A stretch of DNA of 64,000 bases, from assembly GCF_027596085.1 (NCBI RefSeq), contig NC_072472.1:6510745-6574744 (forward strand), in the 5' to 3' direction. The translations under genes and the position numbers were made by a program. The DNA comes from Anoplopoma fimbria. Its lineage: Eukaryota > Chordata > Actinopteri > Perciformes > Anoplopomatidae. The notes beneath the pieces are model-generated. The model saw only the letters and a list, made by a program, of their open reading frames with translations, had not been told where the DNA came from and did no database searches. Below, piece after piece: positions 22,530-36,610 of the stretch. The stretch's first letter is position 1, and each line of letters starts with the position of its first letter.

Positions 22530-25100
22530 TTATTAAGAAACCAGGCTGTTCCCTCTTACCAAATGCCTTAGATAAATTACGTATTTTATGTGACAATCTT
22601 GTCTCTTGTCATAGCATTTATACATTCGCCAACGCACACTTGGTGCTCCCATATTCAAAAAACTACACAGCAAAAGTGCCCTCATGGACTTATTTATGGT
22701 GGAAATAACATTATTAAGTGCCTTGTAAAGTGACCCAATTTGGAAGTGTCCTCTGGGATGCATTTTGTGATAAAGTGCCATCTAATCTGCCCTAAAAAAT
22801 CTTTTGCAGGCTGGTGCCCCACCACATACACTACAGCTGGTGACCTTTTTTAGTTCATTTTTCCCCTCGCCCGTAAAACAGCCACTGATCCCAGCTGTAT
22901 TCCTAATCTCTGTACCTCTGTTCTTCTTACCAAACACTACAGGTGACCAACCAGGTGTGCCCCCTTACATATGAACTCATACTGCTCAAGGAGTCAAATT
23001 AGCCGAGAAACAGATTTCTCTCCAGTTCTGGTATTATATGTTTTGCAAAATGTGATTTCAGTGTGACGACTGTGTGAAAAGAACCAGAAAGGAATCAGTT
23101 AAACCTGCATCACTGCAGTTGAAGCTTCAGAACATATGGAAAATGTGCCTCAAAAAAACAAAATACAAAACCTGCATATATGACAAGTTTTGTTGTTATC
23201 GCCCAACAAGAGTATACTTCTCTCATTCCTGTGAATGGCTGGAGACTCCATCTGGACCCACCAGGTCTCTGAAAGCCCTCAGGTCTTCGCTCCTCCACCC
23301 TGCAGCCTGCTGCTGCTGTGAACACATCAAAGGTCTCGAGCGCCCGGTGTCACAGTAGCTTTTTTGCTAATGGATCCGCCCTCTCCATTGGGGCAGGAAG
23401 CGAGAAACCTCCTCCCTTCACGTTAAGAGCCACGCACTCCAGCTCTCCGATGAATGAACCTCGCACAACATGTAGTCTGTTGTTGGCCTCCATTGACTTA
23501 AAGCCTCAACCAATAAGCCTATGATATTCAGTTTTATTGTTTATTTTTAAGAAAACATATGGTTTATCTACAATATTATCTACAAAGTGTCTAAAAGATG
23601 TGATACACAAGTAAGATAAATTCTAAAAAATACCATTTGCAAAACATTTCTTTTCAATTCAGTTTTTAATCAGTTTAAATAAATAAAAAACGTCTTTATT
23701 TGTCTGAAAAAACAACAACAAATAATTGTCTTGGTAGCCCAATTGTTGAACAAATAAGGAGCGTTAGACTTTTTCTAAGCGTCTGAACCATAAACTGTAA
23801 TTGTAAATGGAAGATGTGTCCCCACTTCCTCCCGCTTTGCAGTGAAGCCAAAATATCCCGGATAAGAAATACAAAGCAATCTTGCGCTTTTTTCCGAAGC
23901 CATCAGCGTAGCAGCGATTAGGCGGTGGAGCCGCGGTATCAAGATTATTGCCCAAAGCGAGGCGAGCATGGCCGCAGGTTGTTAGCCCTGAGAGAATCAC
24001 AGCTGCGTATCATGACTACTTACCCTCTTTTTGTAACACAAATGAAAACAAAACAAAAAATTAACATGTGAACATACACCAGTTTGAGAATACATAAAAT
24101 GACAGAAACTATGTCCCATAAAAACAAAATGTCAAACTTGAATGTTTTAAGCTGTTTTCATGTTTCCTTGTTATGTGCGTTTTGCCCACCTGATTGGTCA
24201 ATGTTATGAATAGATAATCATGTGATTGTGGCTTTTCAGGGAGAGAAAGGGGGGATGGTAGAAGGTAGAAGGGGGGATTGTGGTGGTGGATAGAGGTAAA
24301 GGGGCCTAAGGGTGACCGCTGGGTTAAGAGGTGGCTAAGCAGTGGAGGAAGGAAGGGTTTTGGATGGAGAGGCTGAGGGGGAGAAAAAAGGGTGAGCTGG
24401 AGGCCTTCCTGCCCCCATCAGCCACCATCCATTAGTACCTTATTACCTCTCGCTCTGTTTTCAGTTTTTCCATTTCTCAATTGGCATGTAAACAAATGCA
24501 GATACAACACTGGGATATGTACAGAAAATGCAAAAATCTGACGTCATATATATAAAAAGGCACTCCATCCACTTTTTCTTCAGTGCCATAGTAATAATAA
24601 AAGGGGATTGATTTTTGTCTGCACAGTGCGAATAGGAACTGCTAGTAGCCAAAGCAGCATGACTTTTTTGTAATACACTAAATATACTAAATTTATACAA
24701 CAGGCTAAAACACAGAGACATTTCATCTGATTGGTTGTGGAATAAAGCTTGACAAATATTCCCGAATCCGTGCAGAAACTAAGGAGCTATTTGTGCACAA
24801 ATAAAAAAGTTGTGACAAACAGTTACAAATGATTGTGCAAACAGGAGGTGAACATTATATCATCGGTCTCCCTGCTGTTCGCTGACCAGCAGGTGCTAAT
24901 GATTTGAGTTGATTACTGCCTTTGCAAGAACTGCATGTTGCTCTCTTTCATACGAGCCTGAGGAGGATCTTACATTAAAAAGAAAAATCAATTATTTATT
25001 TGATGCCTTACAGAGTGCAGATCTTCTTTGTGCCCTGCAGTTAAGTATTTTTTTGTCTTGTACTTGGTCCCTCTTCATCCTATCACCTCCCAAGTATTTC
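22530..25100. other. No gene seen
   Basis: Unassigned sequence; open frames on both strands lack coding signs. A CpG-containing block at 23760-24000 may be a decayed repeat. Confidence 0.4.
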
Positions 25101-25370
25101 TTTTAAAGTGTCTTCCCTTTTATTAACAGTTTCAAGTGAAGGCTTCTCAGATGGTTCTGTGTAACAAACAAGCAGCAAACTCCAATGCTGAGAAATGAAG
25201 CCAACGCACAAGTGCCTAAAACTGCAGTTCCTCCAACGACCACTTGGCTCCAAAAGTGAGTCGATCTCCATAGACCTCCAATGTTAAAATGCCCAAAATG
25301 ACAAAATAAACCTGTTTACAGCCTGGATAACAAAACGGTGGTGTCTCTATAGCTAATATCACTATGGCAA
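25101..25370 (+). repeat. Dispersed teleost repeat (ACTGCAGTTCC...CCACTTGGCTCC)
   Basis: Contains AAAACTGCAGTTCC, CGACCACTTGGCTCC, TCTCCATAGACCTCCAATGT, TTTACAGCCTGGAT and GTCTCTATAGCTAAT. I recognise these, in this order, as a common percomorph interspersed repeat of unknown class. Confidence 0.6.
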
Positions 25371-27350
25371 CTGGAATTTAAAAAAATGCACCCGTTCAGG
25401 CCAAACTAAAATACGGTTAGACAAAACAAGCTCAACTTTTACCTTAACCCTGTTAAAAAATGTGTTGTTAGATGTGCAAAATAATGCATGTGTAATGCAA
25501 AGAATACATATATTTGATTAATTATCAGTAACAAATATTGGCATGTAGGTTTGAAAAGGTGCGAGAGCGGATTATAACAGTTTGCAGCCACAGATTATTT
25601 CAATTTGGGAAAACATTGATATTTGAATAACACTGAATCCACCAGTTATTGTAGGCGTGTTTGATGATGACTCTACTCATGATTTCTCTTCACATGATGA
25701 TTTTATTGTTTAGTTTTAAAGTTTAAAGTAAAATTGTACCCGATTGCAGACCAACACGTCCACATTGTTGGGTTCAAAGCTCACATTCTTAGATACTCGT
25801 CATAATGCAACTGAAATCGTCATGTACCTATGCGTTTCACTCCTCCTTCCCCTCCTCCTCCCCCCCACCTTCCCCAGTAAGGAGGCCCCCCTCTCCAGTA
25901 TAGATCTCTCGCAGTAATCCCTTGGATCAGGCCACCCCCCCTCTTCATCCCAGTCCTCCTCTGCTTATTAGATCAGGCCCTCTGTCAAAAAGCAGGGATC
26001 TGGGGTCTCATTGTTTGGCCCCTGATTAAGAGCTTCTCACACCGGAGGATCAGCGAGTGAAGGAGAAGGGAGCCGGGGCTAAGGAGGAGAGAGGATCTTT
26101 TCTTTCTTTTTGTCTGGGGGGGTCTTATGGGCCACATTGTTGCAGGGCTCAGAGAAGGCTTCTTTTAAAGGTGGGCTGGATTTTGGGGACAATGGGATGT
26201 TAGACGATGAGGGATTTAAACCTTAAGCTCATACTTTTATAGCCTGTGGCCGTCCGTTTGTCCACTACTTGGTGATGTTCTCAGTCCATCTTTTGATGTG
26301 AAGTGACATTGAAGGCAACATCTCAATATAAAGTGATCGATCACATGAAAACGATCAAACTGCCGACAGGAATGTTGTCAGGAAAGATTGGCCAGTTAAT
26401 GCTCTCTGGTATTATTCATCATTCTTACCTCTCTTTCTTTGAATCACTCTTGGTATCTTTTCAAATAAGTATTAAGCATGTTTGAATAAATATAGTGCGG
26501 CAGATAAACACAACTATAACTTAGTTTTTCTTTTCAAACTTCTCCAGAACTTTTTCTTTGCTGCAGTCAATATTAATAGTAATTTCTCTTCATCGTTATT
26601 AAACTCATTGAGCATTTCTACGTCTACCATGCTGAATATTTTTACTTGGATAAAAATATAAGTGGTGCTTGTTTTTTGCACCATCGTCCTCTTTTCTTTG
26701 AGCCTTTTGAAATGAAAGCAGGCCAGGAATCTCAACAGTTATTAAATTAACAAACCGACAGTTCCCGTGTATAGCTGAACAGTTAATATTACCATTTTGT
26801 GTTTATTTGCCAGTGCAGCAGGCCTTTGCTTAGAAACAAAAGCAGAACCCGTGGCCCTGTTCAGTTCTAGACTCATATTCTAATTAGCCTTGGTGGTAAA
26901 GAAAGACGTTAGTTTGAAGGGACAGTGATGCAGCATTCCAGAGGGATTGAGAGACCATGTGGGAAAAGCAAACCGAGGTGTTAATCCCAACAGATCGACT
27001 CGGCTTCCCTTCATGTCCCATCATCCTCCAGGGGGATATTCTTAATCCCAGAGTCTCTTCGGCATCAACTCATTCCTTCCCTGACAAGAAGCAGGCCCTC
27101 TTCACCATCACATGACACACAAAGGGTTAATTAAAGCTGGTCAAACTGGAATGTGAGTGTGGTTTTCTTGGATGTTGATTGGTTAGGCAAAATAAGAATA
27201 TGTGTAGGAAGGCCCTTGTGCTTCAGATGAATGCTTGATCACATTTAGCAGAGGAGTTTGATGAATAAATATCAGGCCAGTCACTGTTGGTCTTTTATTT
27301 ATTATCAGATCACAGCCTGCAGAGGTGAATGTAACTAAACACTGAAGTGG
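25371..27350. other. No gene seen
   Basis: Unassigned sequence. Pyrimidine-rich tracts near 25840-25900 and GC-richer stretches at 25980-26100 and 26990-27080 have no exon structure. Confidence 0.4.
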
Positions 27351-27354
27351 TGTG

Positions 27355-27650
27355 ATAGAGAAGTATTCATATCCTTTAAGTAAAAGTATCAATACCAATA
27401 CAAGTAAAAGTTGTGCATTTAAAACCCTAATAAGTTAATGTACTTAAAGCAAAGGTACTTATAGTGCAGTCAAATGTTCCTTTTAATGTTTTACTATTAA
27501 AAAGGATGTTTCTGGATAATATTACTGCTTCATTAATGTTGAATTTCACTGCTAGGTGTTTAAGGTTGTGCTAATTGTATCTCCTTTATATACTGTTGGG
27601 TAGTTCAATCTTCAGCAATGCATCATATTCTATAAAATCAAATTATGTTT
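27355..27650 (-). mobile_element. MITE-like repeat (GTGGTGGAAAGTA family), copy 3
   Basis: Contains AGTATTCATATCCTTTAAGT, AAAAGTATCAATACC, ACTGTTGGGTAGTT and GCAATGCATCATATTCT. The last two words recur in the copy at 56388-56935, marking a subfamily. Confidence 0.6.
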
Positions 27651-27725
27651 GTAGAAAGGGGATGAAAATCAAACAAGAGTTGTGGGGACTAGAAATATAA
27701 AGAAAATACTTAAGCTAAGATAAAA

Positions 27726-27826
<101 letters not shown>

Positions 27827-27964
27827 ATTGTCAGCAGGTGTGTTTTGCGACACGGGAGCTCGGATCAGAGATGCCAAATTGCACAAAAAGCCTGCTAAAC
27901 ACCTGGCTTACACACACTCACACACACAGACACAATGGTCCTGCATTATACCTCACACTAAAAG

Positions 27965-28067
<103 letters not shown>

Positions 28068-28079
28068 ATGTGCATGTGG

Positions 28080-30048
28080 GTCCATACCTCACTATCACTA
28101 CCGTGTAATTCCTTAAAGACACAGAAGGTGTTCCCGCTTGGTGACAGACAGACAGAGAGAGTCGGTGACAGAGGAGGAAATACACCTTTCTCTAAATGTG
28201 TGAATGAAGAGGACAAACGGCGACGGAGATAAAACCTGGAGAGGAGGTTTCTGTTGATATTTGGGTTCTGCTGCTCAGTTAAGGGTAAAAAAAACAACAC
28301 ACAAGAGTGAGGAAACACCTGGGAGAGTATCAGAGCCTTCATCAGGTTCACCTCTATCTTATAAGCACTGTTCGAATTACACCGTAGATTTCAAGGAGCC
28401 CTGTTTTTTTTCGGGATGGGAGGGTACTGTACACATGCATATGCATACGTGAATGCGCCCGCCTACATGCAGAAACATACTTTTGATACATTTCAATTCA
28501 CCTACATTTTAACCACCAAAATTAGCACAAATGTAGGCTTTTTAAATGTTAAAAAAAAAACGGCAAAATTGGCGATATGCTGTATGTCGTTTTATTACTG
28601 TGGTGTCCTGCTTGATGCCACGGACGTGCGGGAAAACAGGGTTAGTAAACGGTACAAATAAGCGTGAAGGCCAGTGAAAATGTCATTGTTGTTTCTTATT
28701 TTATTTTACACTGTTCAGTCTCTCTTTCAAACGAGTCCCAGAAGACGTCCAAGGCAAAGGGGCAAAAATGTGTTCATGTTTCTATCACTGTCAATAGGAG
28801 CTGGAGCCTTTAAATAGCTGTGACTACTGCAGACTCGTTTGTCCAGGGAATGAATGTGACCTTTCCAACTGAAGACAAAAGCCAGTTGTAAGTGGTATCT
28901 TTTGTCCAATGGGATATATAGAATATTTAGCCAGTGAAAACAAAGACGCAGATCAATTAAAACAGACCAGAGCAAGACTGCATCCAAAGACAATGTTGAA
29001 CCACAATGCTGTTGAGTGCGCCCCCATTGCATGGATGGCCACTGTAGGAACAGACAGCATTGTGTTTATCAGACACAAATTATCGGAAATTGTGTGAAAG
29101 TGCATTGTTCAAGGGGAGGAAAAAAGAGGGGAGGATCAAAATCTTTCTCCCCCTTATCCATGCTTCTCTCCTTCCCATCCCGAGACAAAAGAACCCCGTC
29201 TCTTCCCTCCACACCACCATCATAAATATCTCAGTTCAGAGGTTGACAGCTCAAGCTTGATTCATTTTCACGCATGTACATATTTGTATTGGATCCCTGT
29301 CAAAAACAATTATAACGGTTCCCCACAGGATTTCGACCCCCCTCTCCCTCCTGTGAGGCGTCTGCTGTCAAGACTGCTCGGATGATTTTCTGGAGTCGGG
29401 GTGTCCACATCTGTGGCTGATTAGCACAACAATAAGGCCCAGCACCCCCTCCGACTTAATGAGAAGGCATCTTCAGCCAGGGCTCGAGGACCCCACTGAC
29501 AAAGACGCTATACAACCACTACACAAGTGTTTTCCTCCAAATCCATTAGGGAGAAACCTGCCACCCCTGCACAACACAGTTGATCGGAAAGAAAAATCCT
29601 AAAAGTTTAAGGCATGTAGTGATTCTCATATCCAGAAAAATGGTTCCTTGTGCTCCAACCTGCACGAGAATGTAAACTGGAAAATGAAATAAGGCTAGAC
29701 ATGGAACCGAATTATAATGAAAGCATCACCAGCCGCCAAAATAAGAGGGGAAACCTGGCTCAACAATGTGCTACCATCGATGTTGTCTTTTAAACGGCAG
29801 CGTGTGACGCTTTCTGTTTTTCTAAAGTCAAATTACCAGAAAACTTTCCCATGTGTGCAGCCTGTTGTTAAGGGTCACCTCCCCCGGAGTCTGAGAAGCC
29901 TTTTGTGTAAATGTAACAGAAAATTACACAGGAGATGCACTCAGACTCACAAATATACAGACGCTTACTGCGGGTTTAAATTCCTGGTGTTTCACTGACG
30001 CTGTCTGTCAGAGCAGCACGACAATGGCTCTGTCATTACACCACAGTC

Positions 30049-30050
<2 letters not shown>
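28080..30050. other. No gene seen
   Basis: Unassigned intergenic sequence. The block at 29330-29540 is GC-richer than its surroundings but has no frame or splice structure. Confidence 0.4.
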
Positions 30051-30054
<4 letters not shown>

Positions 30055-30140
<86 letters not shown>

Positions 30141-30147
30141 TGTGTGT
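30055..30147 (+). repeat. (TG)n microsatellite
   Basis: About 45 TG units forming the 5' edge of the dispersed repeat that follows. Confidence 0.96.
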
Positions 30148-30850
30148 ACATTGTGGGGACCAATTAAAATTTTTGACCTTGGGAATGAGGACGTTTTGCA
30201 AAGTGAGGACGTTTTGGCCAGTACTCGCTTTTGGCTGTTTCAGGGGTTTAGACTTTTTTCAGGATGAGTTCAGTTTCAGCCTGAAGAAGACCTGACGAAG
30301 GTAAGGAAGTTAAGGAATTATTCGTGATGGTTTAGGCGCCACTTAACTTGGCCAGAACTGCGAATTGCCCAAAAAGTAACTTTCCTAAATTGACAATCCA
30401 ACGTTGACTTACATTTTTCATACTTCTTCTACATTTAGCTACTTCTCTTCTTTGTCACTTCATGAGAACAACCAGGTGCAACAGATACTGTCTGAAGGAA
30501 CTTCAGGATTTGGTCGGATGAGATGCAGTATAAATGACTTATTTTAAAGCATAACCCAGCGCTTAAAGTCAGGGTTAGGAGCTAGTGAATGTCAATGTCA
30601 ATGACTGCCTCACAAGTGTCGGATGTGGATGTGTATTTCCATCACTTTACAGGACATTACATTGACTTACATTCATTAAATGGAGACGTACCCTGACCGT
30701 AACCTTAACCTAAACATTTAGCTTAACCTTAAACAAGTCTTCATCCTAGAATGTAATGGTTTATGTTATGGGGACTTGCATTTTGTCCCCAAAAGGAAGG
30801 CCAGTCCTGACAATGTGACTGTGACGAGTATGTGTGTGTTTGTGTGGTAA
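30148..30850 (+). repeat. (TG)n-associated GTGGGGAC dispersed repeat, copy 2
   Basis: Starts TACATTGTGGGGACC with GAGGACGTTTTGG repeats and GGGGTTTAGAC. It ends TTATGGGGACTTGCATTTTG, TCCCC, CAATGTGACTGTGACGAG and a second TG run. It matches the halves of copy 1 at 14380-14815. Noncoding. Confidence 0.65.
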
Positions 30851-32114
30851 ACAGGGATATGTCTACTTGATATAATTCCTTTCATTTCCATTCATTTTTA
30901 CATTTAAGGCAGATTGTTGCTCTGTTTCCACAGTTTGCGATCAAGTATTATTTGGAATCTGTAAACAGCTACCTTAATATCTTCAACAATCTACTGACAG
31001 AAACTTTGTTTGAAAAGTGACTTAATTTGTAACTCTCCATAAAGCAAATTGAATACTGCAGAGACTAAACCTCTGAGCTGCTCCATCTGTCTCCTCTTAA
31101 GTTGACACTTCACCCCATCATTTTGTAGCATGTGCTCTTTGTAGTTTGATTATTTCCAATGTGCTCATTTCTAAAACACACAAAACAAACCTCATATGAA
31201 GCTTAAAATTAACCTGAAATTGAAACGAAGATGTCCTAAATGAATAGACAGACAAGTTAGTATGATGGCTCACAATATAAAGTTTTACTTTGATAGAACA
31301 TCTGTTTCTGAAGTTGTTTTCCAAGATGAACTTGAATTACCTTGTTAAGGAGGAAGATGAGCTTTGAAATCTGCAACTGTTGACAGAAACACACACAATT
31401 CCTCTGACTTCTTTTCTGTCTTGACATACATATAGTATTCCAACATATACGCTATTTTGGATGTAAACAGCAGACAGCCCAAAGTCAGCCCAGCGTATTC
31501 AGTAAGTTTACCCAGCCCGTCTCCTCCCCTGGCTGTAAATGGTCAATTAATCTAAATCTCTCAACCTTTATTGGTCTCCATTAGCTAAATGAGTATAGAC
31601 TTCTCCTCCCTGTTTGGGCTGTAAAATAAAAAAATGGTGTCAGAAAAAGAGACTTGCTGATTGGCAATGGCGCCCTGTGTGGCCTTGGAGGAGGGGGGGG
31701 CTTTTCAGTCAGAGGGGAGTTTTATGAGCCCCTGTAATCACCAGGTGTTAAACTCAACAATTAGGAGCTGCTATTTTGTCGCTGGTTTATGGTAAGAGGC
31801 TAGCTGGCTGCTCAGTCGACACGCAGAGGGAGGATGGTCTGGGCTGGAGAAAACACAAAGCCTTGACGTTCTGATGTTTGTGTTGCTAAGTTTTAGGCTC
31901 TTTACACGTATTGTTTCTGGTCTGCCTCCTTTTCCCCCGATTCTCATATCGTGTATCTGCGTAGTGGCAGTAAGGGGAATCAAGACGGGATGATTTCACT
32001 AAGAAAAAGATGTGAAAGTCAAGTGGATCAGAGACTTAAGGTGCAAAAAGCTTTTAAATACACTGACTCAGAATGAGAAGGTTCTTTATGGTGTTTAATA
32101 AGTAAAGATATTTA
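30851..32114. other. No gene seen
   Basis: Unassigned intergenic sequence. Confidence 0.4.
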
Positions 32115-32830
32115 TTGATTCAGGTAAAATTAGAGAGTTTTGTTAAAGCTACACTAATCTACACTTCTATTTTTATCTCCTGCAACAAGAGCTTGATTTG
32201 GTCCAGTCAGATGTGTAAGTGGACTATTCTTTATTTGAAATGGTCTTACATGCTTTTGGGTTGTAGAAAGTCCTTTTTACAAATAGATGTTATTTTGTAT
32301 GACGGGTTTGCTTTGTACGTGGAGAACAAAACGCTGTTCAATGGTTTAACCAGACTGATACCTGAAAAGGGAGAAAGAGAAAAAGATCCCTTTTAGCAAC
32401 AGTTCAATAAGAATAGTAGAAATCACCATTGATTGGTAAAAGAAACTGGAAGTTAGGTATCCGAACGTGTGGAAATCTAAATATAACATGTTCCTGTTTC
32501 AGTGTCAAGTGCACAATCATTCAGTCGATAACAAGCTGGTATTAACATGCAACATCTTCTTCAAACTTGACAATAGAAATAGAAGGTTAGTTAAAAGTTA
32601 GCACTGTTGGAATATCAGAAGAGTTTACTATGGACCAATAAATCACAGTTTAAACCTTTTCAATCTAACCACTGAGTAGACTACAGAGGGCCCATAGAAA
32701 AATGGAAAACCAAATATTTAGAGCCCAGTTGCAACTTTGCAGTTCAATAATGATTGAGGATCACTTGAGCTTTTCTGGACTGGAAAACAAATTCAAAATC
32801 CAATTTCAAACAGTATTCTCTCCTGTCATG
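32115..32830 (+). mobile_element. Degenerate Tc1-like DNA transposon, copy 1
   Basis: Contains TCTCCTGCAACAAGAGCTTG, GGTCCAGTCAGATG, TTTACAAATAGATGTTATTT, GAACATGTTCCTG-type sequence, AGAGGGCCCATAGAAAAATGG and CAAATTCAAAATCCAATTTC. The same words occur in inverse order and orientation at 50690-51530, whose end carries a Tc1-type terminal repeat. No intact transposase frame. Confidence 0.6.
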
Positions 32831-35065
32831 CAACTGAAGCTGAAGATTTAAAACCTAAAACTTGACAAAAACAACAACAGGATGATGAACACTTAATCTG
32901 AGAACAGCTAACAAGGACATTTGACACAAGATCAAATAAAAAAAATGTTGACAAAATGAACACTAGTGCACTCTCTGGTTTGTCCTTAAGATTTCCTCTA
33001 AGCTTGAGTTGCTTGAAGCAGCTTGAAACTACAAATCAATCAGGCCACATGGAAGAGGATGCGGTAAAAAACAACTCTCATTAGGGGATTTTCAGATTGA
33101 AAACAGGGTTGCGTTAAACTTGTTTTCATTGGTGTGGGCGTGTTGTTACAATTCAGTTTGAGCGATGTGTTTGTTTGGTCGCCATAGTGCGTTACTGGAT
33201 GATGTTTCTTGTCAGAGGAGCCTTGCCGTGCCGATGCAATCATCTCATTGAAATGAATGAGGAAGTTGTCCATTTGTGAGGCAGTGTTAATGTCTGAACA
33301 TGAACGTATTCCTCATTTAACTCCCCCCCCATACACACACACACACATAGCGCGGTGTCATGAAAGGTATGGCCCACACCTTAACACTTAAATTACAGGT
33401 GTGCTTAGCTGGGTCCTCCGAGGCCACGGAGGCGGGTATGTTGAGCAATTATACGCGTGTCATTGTGAGGATTACATGCAGCAGCTCATCTACATCAAAC
33501 CACAGCCTTCCTCACTTCACCTTGGCTGACTCAGGGAAGTTCAAATCTTCACATTTGAGAAGGTAGAGTGAGCTAATGTTTGGCGTTCTTGTTTGAAAAC
33601 TTTAACAATTAACCAATTATCATAATGGTTGCCGTTTTACTTTCCATCAAACAACTAATCTATTAATAGTCTAATCCAGAAAGCCCCGAACCATCATAAG
33701 CTTCTTTTCAAGTGTCAACGCTCTCTCTGCTGTCTGAACATGCACACAGCTGCCAATCAGACGTAGCATCCAGTATTTAAAACCACTTCTGCAACACTTA
33801 AAATAGAGCTGGAAGATTGCTTGTCCTCCTTTATTGCTGCTTGTAGCTTTCTGGAGAACTGTTCATCCAAACAACTTCACACTTGACACTGAGCAAAACA
33901 TCTACCAAGTGTGAGGTCGTTGCTCTTATGGACGGGAAAATCAAAGGACAGGCAAACAGACAGATATACAGTTCAAACAGACAGACCGAGGCCTCTTTCC
34001 ATTTTAGTTGGATACGTAACTTTAGAGGAACATCAGCAAACAATAACACAAGTGAAAGGCTAAGTATCTTTGTTTGTGAGGCTTCACATGTCTTTTTTTT
34101 CTGTTTTGGTTTGTCATTCTTGTTAAATATTTAATGATGTTTTGTTGTTAGACATATTTTAAAGACACTGAGACTCTTGATGTTGTTTTCTTGTAATGTT
34201 GTCAAGACAAATAAAGACATTTTTTATTGTTTGCACAACTGCTTAGAAACATAACCAGTCAAATATTTTACTTCCAGCCATTTAAGAACTTATTGCAGAC
34301 AAGTTGGTATAAGTTTGTCTTACCTCCAAAGATCTGCTAAATCTGTGAAAGCTAAGTTAACATGTTAGCAGACTAACGACAGAGTTAGCTTGGGTTCGTC
34401 ATCATTTCTAAAATTGTTGTCATTTGGGTATGTTGAAAATGCAGCTCCCAGAGCAAAGGTTTTCTCCCCTGACCTCTGCTTATCTAACCCCACCTCACCC
34501 TGCCTCAACTGATCTGCCTCCCTCAGGTGACACAGCTCACACACCTGTCACCCAAAGGTGATCTGAGTTAAAAAATGACCTCTGAGGAAAATGATCCTTC
34601 TTCCTCAACTGCTGCAAAGACAGAAATCAGGTCTTTTAAAGGTCATGATGTGAGGTTAATACGTGTGATTTGTGTTTTTGTAGTTTACTTTGCAGGAGAG
34701 CTGCAAAACAGAATGAGATAAATCATTTTCCTAAGATTCCTCAGATTTAGAAAATGCAGTTTGCAAAGCCAAACAAAACCACACTATTTAGTGTTTTCAG
34801 ATCATTTTTGCTGTCCACACTGAATAGAAAAATGCAGGAATAAATGTTTCGTTGTTTACAAACAAGCATGAAGAAGTTAAGATTCTCAAAAATTTACCAG
34901 AAAACACTTAAACCCTTTAAGCCAGAAAGATGATGACTCAGTAACAGCTGTATCAGCGTGGCCATAAAACACCTAAGTGAAAATGAAAAGAGAACTCAAC
35001 ACATTTTGAAGTTCTTTTTCATACAAAAGTCCAGGAATTGCATGTCAATTTTAGCATGAATGAAC
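32831..35065. other. No gene seen
   Basis: Unassigned intergenic sequence with a short CA run near 33336. Confidence 0.4.
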
Positions 35066-35069
35066 TTCC

Positions 35070-35200
35070 TTCTTCACAGGAAACAAAACTACTTGGTTAG
35101 GTTCAGGAAAAAAGCGCCATTTGGGTTAAAATAACTACAGAAGTCCCGTTACTAAAGTACACAAGTTACACGATGAATCAACGTTGGCTTGTTTCACATG
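35070..35200 (+). repeat. Dispersed repeat (AACAAAACTACTTGGTTA family), copy 3
   Basis: Contains AACAAAACTACTTGGTTAGG, CCATTTGGGTTAAAATAACT, ACAGAAGTCCCGTTACTAAA and GAATCAACGTTGGCTTG. Confidence 0.6.
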
Positions 35201-36364
35201 GAGAATGAACACACACAGGAGGCTGTGTGGGCTTTTGCGGTCTTTATACTTCTTCATGATTACCTGGATAAGATACAAAATTATTTTGTAGGAAATATAC
35301 GGATTATGGCGGAATTTTTTTCTTGGTATAGCTACAAAAGCTGGATGACACCAGCCAGGAGAACCAATTTAGCATTTCACTTCTCTGGAATCACAATTTA
35401 AAAATAAAAAGAATGATGCAGCAGAACCAGAGATATTGTCTTTTGTTATTCCAAGCACTCTTTCCTTTTCAATAGTGGTGCCTATTTTTACCCACAATGC
35501 AAGACAACCACAGACAGTTCAGTCTGAGTTTTCGGTATGTTCTGCTGGTCAGCGGTTAACATGCTCTGAGGCCTCTAACATGCAGCAGAGAAGAACAGCG
35601 AGGTACATGAGATTTGGTAAACTCTCTTTGTTTCAACTCCACACCTCCAGCTTTTTTAAACTTGTAGTCCTTATACAATAGTAGTACCCAAGTTCTATTA
35701 ACAGACAATTTATTTGAATTTTTTCAATGAGGAGCCAATGAAACAAACCGATCCAGTGGGAGTTTACTGGATTTCTCTCCAACTTCAACTGGTTCTGCTC
35801 ACATTTTTGTGTGAAAGTGTTAGTTTTGTGTGTCATCTTCAGGCCAGTAACGCGGGGCAGGTGGTCAGGGCCGTCCAGCTGAGCCCTCCTGGGAGGGAAC
35901 TCAGGTCACATGGGTCAGAGGTCACTGTGCATGTGTTTGCACGTGTGTGTTTGCACATATTGTAGTCCATAGATGGGCGTAGGTAGATGCAAGTGTGTGT
36001 GTGTGTAACTGACATGCTGTCATCAGTGTGTACGAACCCACAGCTGCAGTGCGGCTGATTGGTCCTTTGGGAGAACAACAGAGGGGCTTTTTGTCCGGTC
36101 AAACATAGCACTCACTCACTCTCACACTGCTCTGTTCATTTCTGCTTTTTAAAAACAAACTTTTCGGAGTTGGAAAATGAGCAGTGGCATCCTTTCAGGG
36201 ACAGGAAGCAACAGGATTTATAGGAAATGTGGTCTTGGCTTGGAAAAATCTGATTGTCACCAAAGAAACAATCACTGCCTTTCCAGTGGAAAGTGATTTC
36301 TTAATTTCGATTGGGTGATAAAGGATAACTTGCTATCATTATGCCCTGTGATAAGTGGTTAACG
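35201..36364. other. No gene seen
   Basis: Unassigned intergenic sequence. Confidence 0.4.
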
Positions 36365-36480
36365 CTATTACCTCTGCCAAGGAGCTTTGATTTTGGTTTG
36401 GTTTGTTGGTCGGTTTGTCTACTGGCCCGTTTTTATGAAACTTGGTGGAAGGGTGTAGCATGGGACGTTTCCTATACAAC
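36365..36480 (+). repeat. Dispersed repeat (CCTCTGCCAAGGAG...ATGAAACTTGGTGGAAGGG)
   Basis: ACCTCTGCCAAGGAG, GTTTGTTGGTCGGTTTGTC and ATGAAACTTGGTGGAAGGGT are the conserved words of a repeat widespread in fish and other animals. Short, noncoding fragment. Confidence 0.6.
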
Positions 36481-36524
36481 AAAACTGCATTGTAGGACTG
36501 AGGACTTTTAACGAGGAGACTGCT

Positions 36525-36610
36525 GTTTGTGTCCTGTTGGAAACCAAAAGTCAGCGTTGACTTATTTTAACTTACGTCTGTGACTTAAATAACTATACAA
36601 ACATACTTAT
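36525..36610 (-). repeat. Dispersed repeat (AACAAAACTACTTGGTTA family), copy 4
   Basis: The minus strand reads TTAAAATAAGTATGTTTG, then TTAAAATAAGTCAACGCTGA, matching the 3' half of copies 2 and 3. Confidence 0.4.
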